DNA from: Cercospora beticola
Taxonomy: Eukaryota; Ascomycota; Dothideomycetes; Mycosphaerellales; Mycosphaerellaceae
NCBI RefSeq assembly: GCF_033473495.1
Contig: NC_088937.1
Coordinates: forward strand, 1,364,001-1,428,000
DNA: 64,000 nucleotides
Reading direction: 5' to 3'
Shown here in pieces: positions 39,144 through 48,996 of the stretch. Position numbers and translations under genes: made by a program. The number at the start of each line of letters is the position of its first letter. The stretch's first letter is position 1. A model generated the notes under the pieces. The model saw only the letters and a program-made list of their open reading frames with translations. It searched no databases and was not told the DNA's origin.

Positions 39144-41123
39144 CTACATGAGGAAATCACTCGCTGCGTTACGACTTCTCTCGTTGGAACACGCCTCGAT
39201 CTTGACCGCGTCAAGAATGACCTCGAATCCATTCTTCCTAGGCTGTACCCTCAGTCGCCATTGCGCCTTGCTCACAACCCAATTGGTTGCTTGGCTAGCA
39301 TTTGCGTTCACGTCCTGCCTCACTTTCCTGGCGTTTGCCGCTGGCCGCTGTGCATCGTCGACATCCATTTCATCGACAGTATCGATCTGGTTGCCGATCG
39401 CTTGTCGGTGACCATTAACAACGACGTCAGCGTCTGGCCCAATGTGCATTTTGATCGTGCTGTGAGCCGGAGCACTATGCTGCGATTGGTTCTTGATGCC
39501 ATTGTAGGCTCCAGTTCGCCCTGTCGCTATCGGCTCAACGGGCTGAATATGAGGTAGTTTCACCTTCTCTGCTATTGCACAAAGCAGACGCCCAAGAATG
39601 ATCGTTGTTTCGTTATGTAATGTCACTCGAGCCATGCGAGCATTTGTTGTTGACGAGGCTGCAGGTTCTAGCTCCACGGTCGTGCTTTCTTCTCCACTTA
39701 CCTCGACAATGAGAATATGGGCTTCTGTGTCAACGTAGGGCCGCTGGTAGCAGACCCAGCCTGGAATTGCAGCAGCTCCGCCAGCACCACAATCTGACAC
39801 GACGCCGACGCCGTTCTTGTGAACATCCTGTAGTCTTAGCAGGATCTCGCTTTTCTGACGTCTCAGATTGAAAGCAATGCGGTGAGGGATCAGACGCTGT
39901 TCCAGCCCCTTCAAATGATAGTACCTTGCATCTCGAAGGAGTTCGGCTCTGTGCTCCTCGTCCCTGATGTGAAGGTCATACCCTTGAAGTAGATGTAACA
40001 GGTCCAAGAACACTCGAGCCGAGCGCGTGGGAACACTGGGAGGTAACAGACTGGGAGGTCGAATTAGTGACTGTTGCGAAAGACCAGGTAGCCTGTCTGT
40101 CGGCGTGGAGAAAAAGCTCGAAAATCCCAGAGAGAAATAATTTGGCGAATCGCCCGGGTTGCTGAACAAGTCCTTTGGAATCCGAAATTCTTGCTCTCCT
40201 ACACGAACATATATTGTCGAAGCAAACAGCTGTGCCGTGAGCCGTGGCAGGCTGAAGAATTGTGCATCGGCGAATAACTTGACAAAGTGCGCGCCGTCTC
40301 GTGGTTCAATGTGATAGCCCTGTAAATGTAACGAAATGTCTTCGAAGGTTTTAGGGTCTCGGTCGATGTATAGCGTGCGGCAGCTTTCGGCTCCTTCGTT
40401 GTTCTTCATCTGCTCTTCGAAGAATTGGGAGAAGTAGGAAGGTGCATCGCTGGAAATGCTGGCGCCTGAGAGGCGGAATAGTTTGTCGCCTATTTGGATG
40501 GGAAATACTTTGCGAGCGGGAAGGACCATGGTGATACTGGGGTCGATGAAGGTTTGTTGTTGATGATTGATTGAGCTTGTACTGCCTTCCGTTGGATGTT
40601 GTTGGGACTGATGGAACGGTGCACTGCTGTACATAAATTCTTGGTCCGAAGTCGACATGTCCCGGTGGGCTCGTTTCGGTGGAGCTGATTCAAGATCCTC
40701 TTCGTGATCTCGTTCTGATGGTAGAGTGTTTAATGCAGTCTCCGTAGGTCCTTGAAGTGCCGTAGCAGGATTGGCGCCAGCTGCCTGCCCGTGAGTCGTG
40801 TAATGGCCGCGAGAGCTGGAGATGGGGTGAGGAATACTGATTTCAGGATCGTCTGTACTTCGACCTGCGTGCTGTATGAGCTCGCCTTGGGGTTCGTAGT
40901 AAAACAGCGACGATGAGTTCTTGCTGGGCAAAGGATATTCTTCCTGTCGGATGCTTCCTTGCCCTGGTGCTGAGCTGCTCGCTTGTGAGTCGACTGCCCG
41001 CGATAATGTTTCTGCTCCTGTAGTGTCGGTGCTGTCGCCTCTAGCACTGCTATGCTCAACGGCATAGCCATCATTATGTACCCGTGCGGGCTCGCTATCG
41101 TCCGAATTCACCATCCTGGGCAT
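39144..41123 (-). CDS. Double BTB/POZ-domain protein
   Basis: A 659-aa protein on the minus strand. The frame is open to 41207 but begins with GTG there; the first ATG is at 41123. The first about 200 residues are Ser/Glu/Gly-rich and disordered. Residues about 200-300 form a BTB/T1-like fold (VFPIQIGDKLFRLSGASI, SYFSQFFEEQ, LYIDRDPKTFEDISLHLQGY, FVKLFADAQFFSLPRL). A second copy follows at about 305-420 (IYVRVGEQEFRIPKDLF, NYFSLGFSSFF, VFLDLLHLLQGY, LLRDARYYHLKGLEQRL). The pattern of strand, loop, LLQGY and DA(Q/R)(F/Y)(F/Y) is shared by both, indicating an internal duplication. The C-terminal 200 residues look globular (WRLRVQPRKNGFEVILDAVKIEA) but are unrecognised. BTB domains usually mediate dimerisation or Cullin-3 binding; neither is shown here. 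The start is uncertain and an upstream exon is possible. Confidence 0.75.
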   Translation of the reverse strand: MPRMVNSDDSEPARVHNDGYAVEHSSARGDSTDTTGAETLSRAVDSQASSSAPGQGSIRQEEYPLPSKNSSSLFYYEPQGELIQHAGRSTDDPEISIPHPISSSRGHYTTHGQAAGANPATALQGPTETALNTLPSERDHEEDLESAPPKRAHRDMSTSDQEFMYSSAPFHQSQQHPTEGSTSSINHQQQTFIDPSITMVLPARKVFPIQIGDKLFRLSGASISSDAPSYFSQFFEEQMKNNEGAESCRTLYIDRDPKTFEDISLHLQGYHIEPRDGAHFVKLFADAQFFSLPRLTAQLFASTIYVRVGEQEFRIPKDLFSNPGDSPNYFSLGFSSFFSTPTDRLPGLSQQSLIRPPSLLPPSVPTRSARVFLDLLHLLQGYDLHIRDEEHRAELLRDARYYHLKGLEQRLIPHRIAFNLRRQKSEILLRLQDVHKNGVGVVSDCGAGGAAAIPGWVCYQRPYVDTEAHILIVEVSGEESTTVELEPAASSTTNARMARVTLHNETTIILGRLLCAIAEKVKLPHIQPVEPIATGRTGAYNGIKNQSQHSAPAHSTIKMHIGPDADVVVNGHRQAIGNQIDTVDEMDVDDAQRPAANARKVRQDVNANASQATNWVVSKAQWRLRVQPRKNGFEVILDAVKIEACSNERSRNAASDFLM

Positions 41124-41693
41124 ATTCTGATTACTGTCCAAACCGAAGCTGCTTCTGGCACAATCTTGCACCCATGGCTTGTAGACCGACACACAAGTGT
41201 CAGCCACAGACTGTTGCTGCCAAATGTGATCGAAGATGGAGTGTAGTTGCAGCGCGGTCCATTTGACATTCCCACTGCTGATTCGTAACTCCAGCGCATA
41301 ATGGGTCAGTAAGCACTCGTATTGTAGGCTAAATCCAGCAATGCATTAGTGTTCTTCTCGTGTCGTCTGTGGGGGAATCAGATACGGCGAAAATATGGAG
41401 TAATTAGTCTGCTTTCGATGTCGCTTCTCGTCGTTTGCAGGCTAAATACCGCAAGCTGTGCTGGGTTCACATCGGGTTCATGTTGGGTGTGATCATTAAG
41501 CTCGCAGCTCATTGCGCCACGCGCATTCCCAATGCATTTGGCGGTCAATTTGAATATTAGTCGCAGTTTCGAAAAGACGGAGCTGAGTTCGTGCTGCTAG
41601 CATAGTCCGAGTGCGTCTGCAGACATTGGACTTAGCGCCAACAAAACATCGCGAGGGTATCTAGGTATTGAGGTGCGCCATCCAAGGTGCACT
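41124..41693. other. Promoter region of the BTB gene / GST 3' flank
   Basis: 570 bp. The first 84 bp are in frame with the BTB gene and may be coding if an upstream exon exists. The rest shows no protein-like frame and is relatively AT-rich around 41340-41560. Confidence 0.45.
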
Positions 41694-42740
41694 TTACTTC
41701 CTGGCATCCATCATCGGCTGGAATTTCTCACCCGTGACTTCTTCGATCTTCTTGATAGAAGCAAGATAACCTGGATGCTCTTCATATCGCTTGATCAGCG
41801 CTGTCAATTTGGGAAACTTCGTGGAGTCGATCTTGCTCTTTCCTGCAATGAGTGGAAAGCTCATGAGGATATCGGCAGCGGTCAAGTCTTTTCCAGTCAG
41901 CCATTGGCCTCCGTTTGGCGAAGTTTCCAACTGCTTCTCAAGGAATCCGAAATGTGCGTCATAGTTGCGGTTCAGGAATTGGTCTTCAACACGGCCAGCA
42001 ATTGTGCGAGTGATTGGCTTGATGAAGAAGGGAACTGGGGCATTCTTGATCTCTGTGAAAAGATCAGCAGATGTTTCTCACACTGCGCCAGAGATACTCA
42101 CGATCCATGAAAAGTCCGATTAAGAGAATAGACATCAAGCTCCCTTCGGCATAGTGCATGTAGAAGCGGTAGCGTAGCCACTCCTCCGTCTCGCCGCCAA
42201 CCTGCTTCTCCTTGCCCGCCTGATATCTAGTCGGCTGAAGATGCTCCGCAAAGTGATCGACCAGATATTCAGTCAATGTGCCGGACTCAGCAATGACAAT
42301 TGGCTGTGGTGTGTTTGATGACTTGACCGAGATGACCGGAGATTTTCCTAAGGCTAAACGTGATCGGAAAGTAAGCATTCGTTTGAGTGAGCTTATATCT
42401 GGCGCTGCTGGCATACAGCGCGAGATACAGGAAGTGTCTTTCGGCGACTAAACATACGATGAATCTTCTTCAATTCTGGACCAGCGAGCATGTCCTTGCC
42501 TCGTTTGAAGACTTCAATGTTGTAGTCGGCACCTTTGCATTCTTCGAGAAGCCATACTACACGCTGAGCACGGCTTTGCTCCAGCCTATGAGGTGGTCAG
42601 CGGTGATTACTATTTATTACTGCAGTCGTGCTTGCATATGTTGCAAACGATATGACAGGGTTTCGCAAAACTAACCAATAGAGCGTGATTTGGGGCTTGT
42701 CACCGGCCGGAGCAGTCGCTTGTGCAGTTGTTTCCGCCAT
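41694..42740 (-). CDS. Glutathione S-transferase
   Basis: Four exons on the minus strand: 42740-42676, 42585-42458, 42353-42102 and 42052-41694 (introns 90, 104 and 49 nt), 267 aa. The thioredoxin-like N-domain reads QITLYW, then across the first junction LEQSRAQRVVWLLEE, then HPLGKSPVI and the glutathione-binding IAESGTLTEYLVDHF. The helical C-domain includes EEWLRYRFYMHYAEGSLM and the N-capping-box region GKDLTAADILMSFPL. The SRAQR motif is typical of one fungal GST subclass close to S. pombe Gst3 and yeast Gtt1. It would conjugate glutathione to electrophiles in cytosol; the physiological substrate is unknown. All junctions keep phase (TG|G, C|CC, C|AG). Divergent from the complex I subunit gene. 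Confidence 0.9.
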
Positions 42741-43071
42741 AACTGTGAATGAGTTCAGAGCAGAATGATGGGAGTCAGTTCAGGATGAACAGAAGGCAGC
42801 AAGATTTTCGATCAGGACATCGATCGTTCAATCTCGTTCCTGCGCTACTGCTCACTTTCTCCGAGCATCCGAGGTCGACCACAGCAAGAGCAACTGTGAA
42901 CGCACATGCAGAGCCTGGCGGTCCGTCCCGCTGCCGGTTGTGTCACGTGAACACTGCACCCGACGTCAAGTCTCCATACCAGCGGAGCATTGAGGCCACG
43001 ACGAGAAGCACAACAACCACGACAGACGCAACATGGTGCTGCTCGGCGCATTCAGACCGACGCTGCGGCGG
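42741..43071. promoter_or_regulatory. Divergent promoter region, GST / complex I subunit
   Basis: 331 bp between two divergent ATGs. It carries both promoters and leaders. No TATA box was recognised. Confidence 0.6.
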
Positions 43072-43536
43072 ATGGCTGGACACAATGGTATGCCGCATCG
43101 AGACCCTTGCGTTGCGCCATGGCGGACACACAGCTGACTGACATCGTGCAGCCGTCAACTTGGATCCCGCGCTGGTCAAATATGCCAGTGAGTATACCCT
43201 CGAACCCCTCGAACACGACAGCCAAGCATATCTCGAACATGGAAAGAACGGACGCGCTCGCAGGCAGCGCTCTCGGAGGAATGGAAGACTGAAGATTAGG
43301 GGACTGATCGGTGGTAGACATGTACGTGAAGCGACACGAATACTTCAAATGGACACCTCGCACCGCATGGATCACCTTCACCTACGTGATGGCCATTCCT
43401 GGCATCGCGCTATATTACGCATGGACGACAGACGTAAGTTGGTCCGGATTCGTGCCAGATATAAGTGCTGACAAACCTGTAGGGCAAGTGGGAGCTACGT
43501 GGGAAGGTGCGAGGGGATGTGATCTCAGAATTTTAG
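43072..43536 (+). CDS. Complex I subunit, NDUFB4/B15-like
   Basis: Four exons, 43072-43087, 43152-43187, 43318-43433 and 43483-43536, encode 73 aa. The first coding exon is 16 nt and the second 36 nt. The protein reads [18 protein letters not shown], then [17 protein letters not shown], one membrane segment (about 34-52, [17 protein letters not shown]), then [12 protein letters not shown] and ends SEF. The pattern MAG..., DPALVKY, YFRWTPR, one helix and a basic (R/K)RGD tail is that of the NDUFB4/B15 accessory subunit of NADH:ubiquinone oxidoreductase, in the mitochondrial inner membrane. Junctions keep phase (G|CC, A|AC, and between codons), and introns are 64, 130 and 49 nt with standard GT-AG ends. 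No single reading frame shows the gene, so it is easily missed. It shares a short divergent promoter with the GST. Confidence 0.85.
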
Positions 43537-44559
43537 ATCACTGCAGCGCTGGGAGGGACGCAATGCTAAGAGAGAAGCTCGCCGGAGACGTGCTACAACA
43601 CCGAAGCAGGAAGCATTGTACACAGCCCGCCAATCACCAAATTTCTTTGACTGTTTCAAGCTCCGATGCCAAAGCGAACGAAGAGAGTCCACTAGGTTCC
43701 ATGGAGCTTGCATGCGATATCGTGACCGCGGTTGCCCTGCTCAAAGCGGCCGTAAGTGACCAAAATGGCGGTCTCAACACGGCTCGTGTGTTATTACACG
43801 ATCACGAGCAACATGCTTCGGATTCTACGGTGATCATTCCAGTCGCGGACTCCTGCTCCAAACGCAGAGAACACTCTCATGGACTGGTATCAATGAAGAC
43901 GTGACGTCTCAATGTTGTCCGCCGGGTATTGCACCTGCTGCCGCCCACAACACTGATTGTGACTGAGACTATCGCTATGATGACCACATAGACATCCACC
44001 GGATGCTTAGATGTTTCAGGAAGGTGAACCGTCGTGCTTGTGATCTTGCACACAAGCACAAATGTCTCTACTCAGATGAAATCAATTTTCAAAACTGAAT
44101 GTTGACGTGGCTCAAAGCGTCAGAATACATGTAAGGGTACTGCCTTGAAGGTGACTGCAGGTTTTGCACATTAAGGATTGTCCACGAGCGGCGATGCACC
44201 CATGAAATTCCTGTGTCAATCGTAACTTCGTGCTTCGAAGGTTCCATTGGTTCTCATCTATTCCGATGTCGCTTCAGGATGGCGTGGATGCATGCAGTTA
44301 TTGTGAGGGAGAGAAAAGCCACAGTGGTCAGTCTTGTGGACTACAGTGAGGAACACCAGAAGGTTCGCCACCGAAAGTCGTCAGCGACGATGCCTACGAC
44401 ATTCTTGCCGTGTTTGATCAGCAATGTAAACGCTCCTTTCTCACCGCAACCACGCGCGGCCGCATTTTTCCTCGCCATCGACACAACCTAACAAGCGGAA
44501 CTGATAACCCAAAACACACCTGCAGCTCGTCCGCTGATCACAGCCCGCACAAGCACAAG
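43537..44559. other. Intergenic, no gene supported
   Basis: About 1 kb between two plus-strand genes. A frame continues past the complex I stop region (43311-43904 in another phase) but shows no domain. The last 100 bp are CA-rich leader. Nothing else recognised. Confidence 0.5.
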
Positions 44560-46320
44560 ATGGACGTCGAGCTCTATGTGTACGATCTCACACGGGGCAT
44601 GGCAAAGGCTCTTTCAAGACAATTTCTTGGCATACAGATCGACGCTGTGTATCACACTGCTCTTGTGTTTGATCGCATCGAGTATTTCTTCGGCCAAGGA
44701 GTCCAGACATGTTACCCTGGCACAACACATCATGGCCAGCCCATGGAGATTGTGCCTTTGGGCAAGACCGAGCTGCCGCTTGAGACGATTCTGTACTATT
44801 TGGAGAGTCTGAAGGAGATTTATACTGCAGAAAGTTACGATCTCTTTGCCCACAATTGCAACAACTTTACGAATGATTTCGCCATGTTTCTGGTCGGGCG
44901 CGGCATCCCTGAACACATAACAAGCCTTCCCAAAAAGGTGCTCGAAACACCATTTGGTCAAATGCTGAAACCACAGATTGATGCCAGTATGAGGTCCATC
45001 ACACAGGCTCCAGTGCCACCACAGAACAGGCCACCGGCAACCAACGGACATAGTGTCCAATCAACACCAAAAGCACCTAACACTCGGGCATCACCTGTCA
45101 AAGACAGTGCAGTGCCCGCAGACAATGTTCGATATGGGCAAGTGATCAGCTTGACAGACAAGAATGCTCTCGACACACACTTGGCAGGCGCCGCGGACTC
45201 TTGCATCACTATCTTCTTCACATCGTCGACGTGTGCTCCGTGTCGACTCGCGTATCCTACATTTGACATTCTTGCCGAAGAGTATCCGCAAGCACTGTTT
45301 ATCAAGATCGACATCAACTTTGCCCGTGAGCTCGCAGAACGATACTCAATACGAGCAACACCGACATTCATGACATTTGGAAAGGGCGGCGTCAAACAGG
45401 AGGAGTGGACAGGGGCTGATCCGAGCCTTCTGAAGGCGAATGTCGAAGCTCTGATTCAAAAGACCTTTCCTCCACATCCGCACCTGACGCTCAGTGTGCC
45501 TACCCTGCAGTATGGCTCGCTGAAACCATATGTCTTCAGCAAAGTGCCACCTCTTGACAAGTTGATGGGTAAACTGGGCTCTGCAGCCAGCCATCGGGAC
45601 ATTGTGTCCCTTCGTACATTTGTGGAGCAAAGAAATGAGCTACCACAAAATGCGGCAGTTCCTGATTTGCACAGTGTGTCGCAGACGTTCGCTACGGAAG
45701 TCCTCGCGCTGCCGTTGGAGGTGCGTTTTGCAGCTGTGGACCTTCTCCGCTGTGCGATGATCGATAGTCGAGTCAGCGGCTACTTCGCCGAGGAGAATCA
45801 GCACCGGACAGTCACGACATTGGTGCAACACATCAATCGGCTCGAGGGTTGCCCGCACAATCTTCGACTAGTCACCATTCACCTAGCCTGCAACACGTTC
45901 TCGTCTCCGTTGTTCGTCAAAGAGCTGATGATCAGCGGAGATACGACCATATCTGACTTGATACAGCTCATCTCATCATCGTTACTGGACGCGTCGCATC
46001 CGACGACGAGAGTAGCTGCAGGGAGTCTAGCCTTCAATCTCGCCGTGTCAAATTATCGGATCAGGAGGGAGCAGCAAGAAGAGGCTCTGGCAGGCGGCGA
46101 GCAAGTCGAATTGGCTGCATCAATACTGGAGACACTCGTCGATGAGAAAAGCGATGACGCGTCCAAGGTGTTGTTGCTCGCTCTGGGATATTTGGTCTAT
46201 TGCGCGCCAGAAGACGGCGACTTGGCAGACTTGTGCAAGGCGATGGGAGCGAAGAAAACAGTAAGAAGTGTAAAATCGCACGAGAAGCTTGCGCAGGAGG
46301 TAGCCAGTTTGATCTGGTAG
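44560..46320 (+). CDS. PPPDE (DeSI-type) - thioredoxin - PUL domain protein
   Basis: A single-exon gene of 586 aa. The frame opens with GTG at 44410; the ATG at 44560 starts directly on the PPPDE fold (MDVELYVYDLTRG). Domain 1 (about 1-145) is a DeSI/PPPDE cysteine peptidase with the His of YHTALVF (H32) and the Cys of AHNCNNFTNDF (C100); relatives deconjugate SUMO or ubiquitin. A Pro/Ser-rich linker leads to domain 2 (about 192-305), a thioredoxin fold with CAPC (C225, C228) and the cis-Pro segment IRATPTFMTF. Domain 3 (about 320-586) is a helical-repeat PUL domain, which in Doa1/PLAP binds Cdc48/p97 (PLDKLMGKLGS, LPLEVRFAAVDLLRCAMID, RLVTIHLACNTFSSPL, TRVAAGSLAFNLAVS). Such fusions occur in filamentous fungi. 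A link between Ub/SUMO removal, redox state and Cdc48 is inferred from the domains. Confidence 0.87.
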   Translation: MDVELYVYDLTRGMAKALSRQFLGIQIDAVYHTALVFDRIEYFFGQGVQTCYPGTTHHGQPMEIVPLGKTELPLETILYYLESLKEIYTAESYDLFAHNCNNFTNDFAMFLVGRGIPEHITSLPKKVLETPFGQMLKPQIDASMRSITQAPVPPQNRPPATNGHSVQSTPKAPNTRASPVKDSAVPADNVRYGQVISLTDKNALDTHLAGAADSCITIFFTSSTCAPCRLAYPTFDILAEEYPQALFIKIDINFARELAERYSIRATPTFMTFGKGGVKQEEWTGADPSLLKANVEALIQKTFPPHPHLTLSVPTLQYGSLKPYVFSKVPPLDKLMGKLGSAASHRDIVSLRTFVEQRNELPQNAAVPDLHSVSQTFATEVLALPLEVRFAAVDLLRCAMIDSRVSGYFAEENQHRTVTTLVQHINRLEGCPHNLRLVTIHLACNTFSSPLFVKELMISGDTTISDLIQLISSSLLDASHPTTRVAAGSLAFNLAVSNYRIRREQQEEALAGGEQVELAASILETLVDEKSDDASKVLLLALGYLVYCAPEDGDLADLCKAMGAKKTVRSVKSHEKLAQEVASLIW

Positions 46321-47003
46321 GAATAGAAATAGATTAAAGAGGGGATAGATGTACACACAGTCTACTGCCAGAAAGCGAACTGGAAACCATGGCCAAAAAT
46401 GCGTACCTCTCCCATCCTTCGCCACTCATATGTCTGTTTTCTGAAGCATGCTCAAGGCACTATGTCTCGTGTAGCGAGTTAGGCGCGTCACGGGGCTGCG
46501 ACGAGAGCAACATTTGTCGTTTTTTGCGAGTTTCCGTTTTCAACTACACATACAGTACACGTCCAACTCATGCGCCTCTCGGGACGCCACAACGCCACAT
46601 TTGATCTGCACTTGGGAAAGTCTATTGGAGGTAGGGGTCGCGGTTGAGCGATTGAGGGACACTTTTCTTCCTCCTTGCACTGCTGGCCAATCCTCCCATC
46701 TGCCCTCGATTTCTTCCAGCACCATTTGACGCGGATGAACAAGTCATGAACTAGGCGAGATCTAATTTCATGACCCATTCTGCACAGCAGAGACCGTAAG
46801 CGCAAACCTTCTCGACCCTTCAGCTTTCGCATCTCACAACCATACTCCTGCACAGTTCTGTCTGGTCCTACCTTAGTTTCTCAGGTACCCGTCGTCGGTC
46901 CTCATCGCTCGTTCTGCCAAAGCGCGAGAGCGATAAGCATACCTCCGATCCTTTCGAGAAACCCGACCGGCACGCCCCACACAGACAACCTAAGTCACCT
47001 TCC
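46321..47003. promoter_or_regulatory. GDA1 upstream region
   Basis: 683 bp between two plus-strand genes. No protein-like frame. The last about 300 bp are pyrimidine-rich and probably hold the GDA1 core promoter and leader. Confidence 0.5.
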
Positions 47004-48578
47004 ATGCAGGAGAAAGTGCAAGCCGCCTGGATGAATCAAGGCACGCGAGCGCGATATATCAAAGCGTCCATCCTTGGATTCTTCGTCCTCGCTGTCATCT
47101 ACTATGTGAGCAGTCCAGGCTCAGCAGCCACGAGCGCTATCGGACTGGGCAAGTTCCCAGGCGGAGATGTCGCATCTGACCCCAGCGTCGCCACGACCAA
47201 ATGCACGAGGAGCTACTCGAAAGACAAGCCACTCATACAATATGCGCTAATGGTCGATGCCGGCAGCACGGGAAGCAGAATCCATGTATACAGATTCAAC
47301 AACTGCGGGCCAACGCCTGAATTGGAGAATGAGGTGTTCAAGATGACGGAAAAGAAGAAGGGCGGCAGTGGCTTGTCAAGTTATGGTGCCGACGCCGAAG
47401 GCGCAGCAAAGAGTCTGGACGTGTTACTGGACGTTGCCGTGGAGAGCGTGCCGGACAAACTCAAATCGTGCACTCCGATCGCAGTCAAGGCGACAGCAGG
47501 CTTGAGGAAGCTGGGACCAGAGATGAGCGATGCGATACTGAAGGCCGTCCGAACGCGACTGGAAACCGTGTATCCTTTCCCGGTCGTCAGCGAAGAAAAG
47601 GGTGGCGTGGAAGTCATGGACGGAAAAGATGAAGGTGTTTATGCCTGGATCACAACCAACTATCTGCTCGGGAAAATTGGAGGACCTGATAAGACACCCA
47701 CCGCCGCAGTCTTCGACCTCGGAGGAGGCTCCACGCAGATCGTTTTCCAGCCGACGTTCAAGCAAGCTGCCGATGGTGGTATGCCCGAAGTCTTGAAAGA
47801 GGGAGACCACAAATATGACCTGAAGTTTGGTGGTCGCGACTTCACACTATACCAACATTCGTATCTTGGATACGGCCTGATGGAGGCCCGCAATAATTTG
47901 CATCGCCTTTTTGTCGAGGGCTGGTACGAGAACAACAAGGATGCAGGACCGGGAGCAGCGAAAGAGCAGCTAATGCTGAAGCCCATCGCTAACCCATGCA
48001 TGAACGTGGGCATGTCCAAAGAGGTCGAAGTTCCACTGGGCGAAGATCATCCTCTTGGTTCTTCCATCACCGTCAACATGACGGGGCCTCGAGTAGGCAG
48101 TCCTGCACAGTGTCGGGCGCTCGCCGAGAAGACACTCAAGAAGGATGCAGAATGCAAGCTCGCGCCATGCGCCTTCGATGGAGTCCACCAGCCGTCACTG
48201 GAAAAGACATTCGCCCGCGAAGACGTCTATCTGTTCTCATACTTCTACGATCGAACGGAACCACTTGGCATGCCGGAGTCATTCACGTTGCGCGAGCTTA
48301 AGGAGCTCACCGCTCGCGTCTGTCAAGGTGGCGATGCGTGGAAGGTGTTCGACGCCATTCCAGGGGCACTTGAAGAGCTGGCAGATAAGCCCGACATGTG
48401 CTTGGACCTGAATTTCATGCTTGCGCTGCTACACACTGGATACGAGATGCCAATCGACAGGGAGGTCAAGATCGCAAAGAAGATCAAGGGTAATGAGTTG
48501 GGTTGGTGTTTGGGCGCTTCTTTGCCGCTGCTGAATCAGGAGAGCGGATGGCAATGTAAGATCAAGAAGGTACAGTAG
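47004..48578 (+). CDS. GDA1: Golgi guanosine diphosphatase
   Basis: A single-exon gene, 524 aa (yeast Gda1 is 518). It hydrolyses GDP to GMP in the Golgi lumen, so GMP can leave in exchange for GDP-mannose and mannosylation can continue. It is a type II membrane protein: short basic cytosolic tail, one membrane anchor (about 22-37, ASILGFFVLAVIYYV), a stem, and a lumenal GDA1/CD39 apyrase domain. Apyrase regions seen: VDAGSTGSRIHVY, KATAGLRKLG, EGVYAWITTNYLLG with its catalytic Glu, and FDLGGGSTQIVF. Later SYLGYGLMEARNN and several Cys (PCMNVG, ECKLAPCAFDG) fit the disulfide-bonded lumenal fold. The start is a true ATG after a pyrimidine-rich leader. Confidence 0.93.
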   Translation: MQEKVQAAWMNQGTRARYIKASILGFFVLAVIYYVSSPGSAATSAIGLGKFPGGDVASDPSVATTKCTRSYSKDKPLIQYALMVDAGSTGSRIHVYRFNNCGPTPELENEVFKMTEKKKGGSGLSSYGADAEGAAKSLDVLLDVAVESVPDKLKSCTPIAVKATAGLRKLGPEMSDAILKAVRTRLETVYPFPVVSEEKGGVEVMDGKDEGVYAWITTNYLLGKIGGPDKTPTAAVFDLGGGSTQIVFQPTFKQAADGGMPEVLKEGDHKYDLKFGGRDFTLYQHSYLGYGLMEARNNLHRLFVEGWYENNKDAGPGAAKEQLMLKPIANPCMNVGMSKEVEVPLGEDHPLGSSITVNMTGPRVGSPAQCRALAEKTLKKDAECKLAPCAFDGVHQPSLEKTFAREDVYLFSYFYDRTEPLGMPESFTLRELKELTARVCQGGDAWKVFDAIPGALEELADKPDMCLDLNFMLALLHTGYEMPIDREVKIAKKIKGNELGWCLGASLPLLNQESGWQCKIKKVQ

Positions 48579-48996
48579 ATGCTATGAAAGAACAGCTTTA
48601 AAGTGGAAAGGCATTGGCAGGCGTTTGAACTGTAGATACAGATATTGGCATGAGCAGAGCAGGATCCTGCGACACTTCAATGTTGGCCTACCTCCATGCA
48701 TGCCGCTGTTCGTGTTCGGTTGCTATTGCCAAGCTCCACATGTGCCTGCATTAGTGAGTCCGTGCCCGCCCCACTATATAAGGTACCTCCAGCAGCGGTT
48801 GCAGCGCGCTCTCCCCAAGATACAACTGTTGTTCATATTGCACATATCTGCTTCGCTTTCCCATCAACCTCGCTCGGACACAAACCCAAAATCGCGACGA
48901 ACAAGACAGGACGACTGGCCCGAGCATTTACAACCTGTCTTCCGTGACGCCTCGCCAGCAACTCGATCCCGCGCGCTAAGTGAGCTCGCCGACAGC
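48579..48996. promoter_or_regulatory. MKT1 promoter region
   Basis: 418 bp between GDA1 and MKT1. It contains a clear TATA box listed separately. The frame of MKT1 is open upstream to 48625 but has no ATG matching the family start. Confidence 0.6.
48775..48782 (+). promoter_or_regulatory. MKT1: TATA box of MKT1
   Basis: TATATAAG, a full-consensus TATA box, about 215 bp before the MKT1 ATG and followed by CT-rich leader. It is the clearest TATA element seen in the window; most other promoters here appear TATA-less by eye. Confidence 0.5.

Noticed and set aside
43311..43904. 197-codon frame covering the third complex I exon
   Set aside because: Only the first 38 codons are meaningful (exon 3 of the complex I gene); the rest is read-through of an intron and 3' flank.
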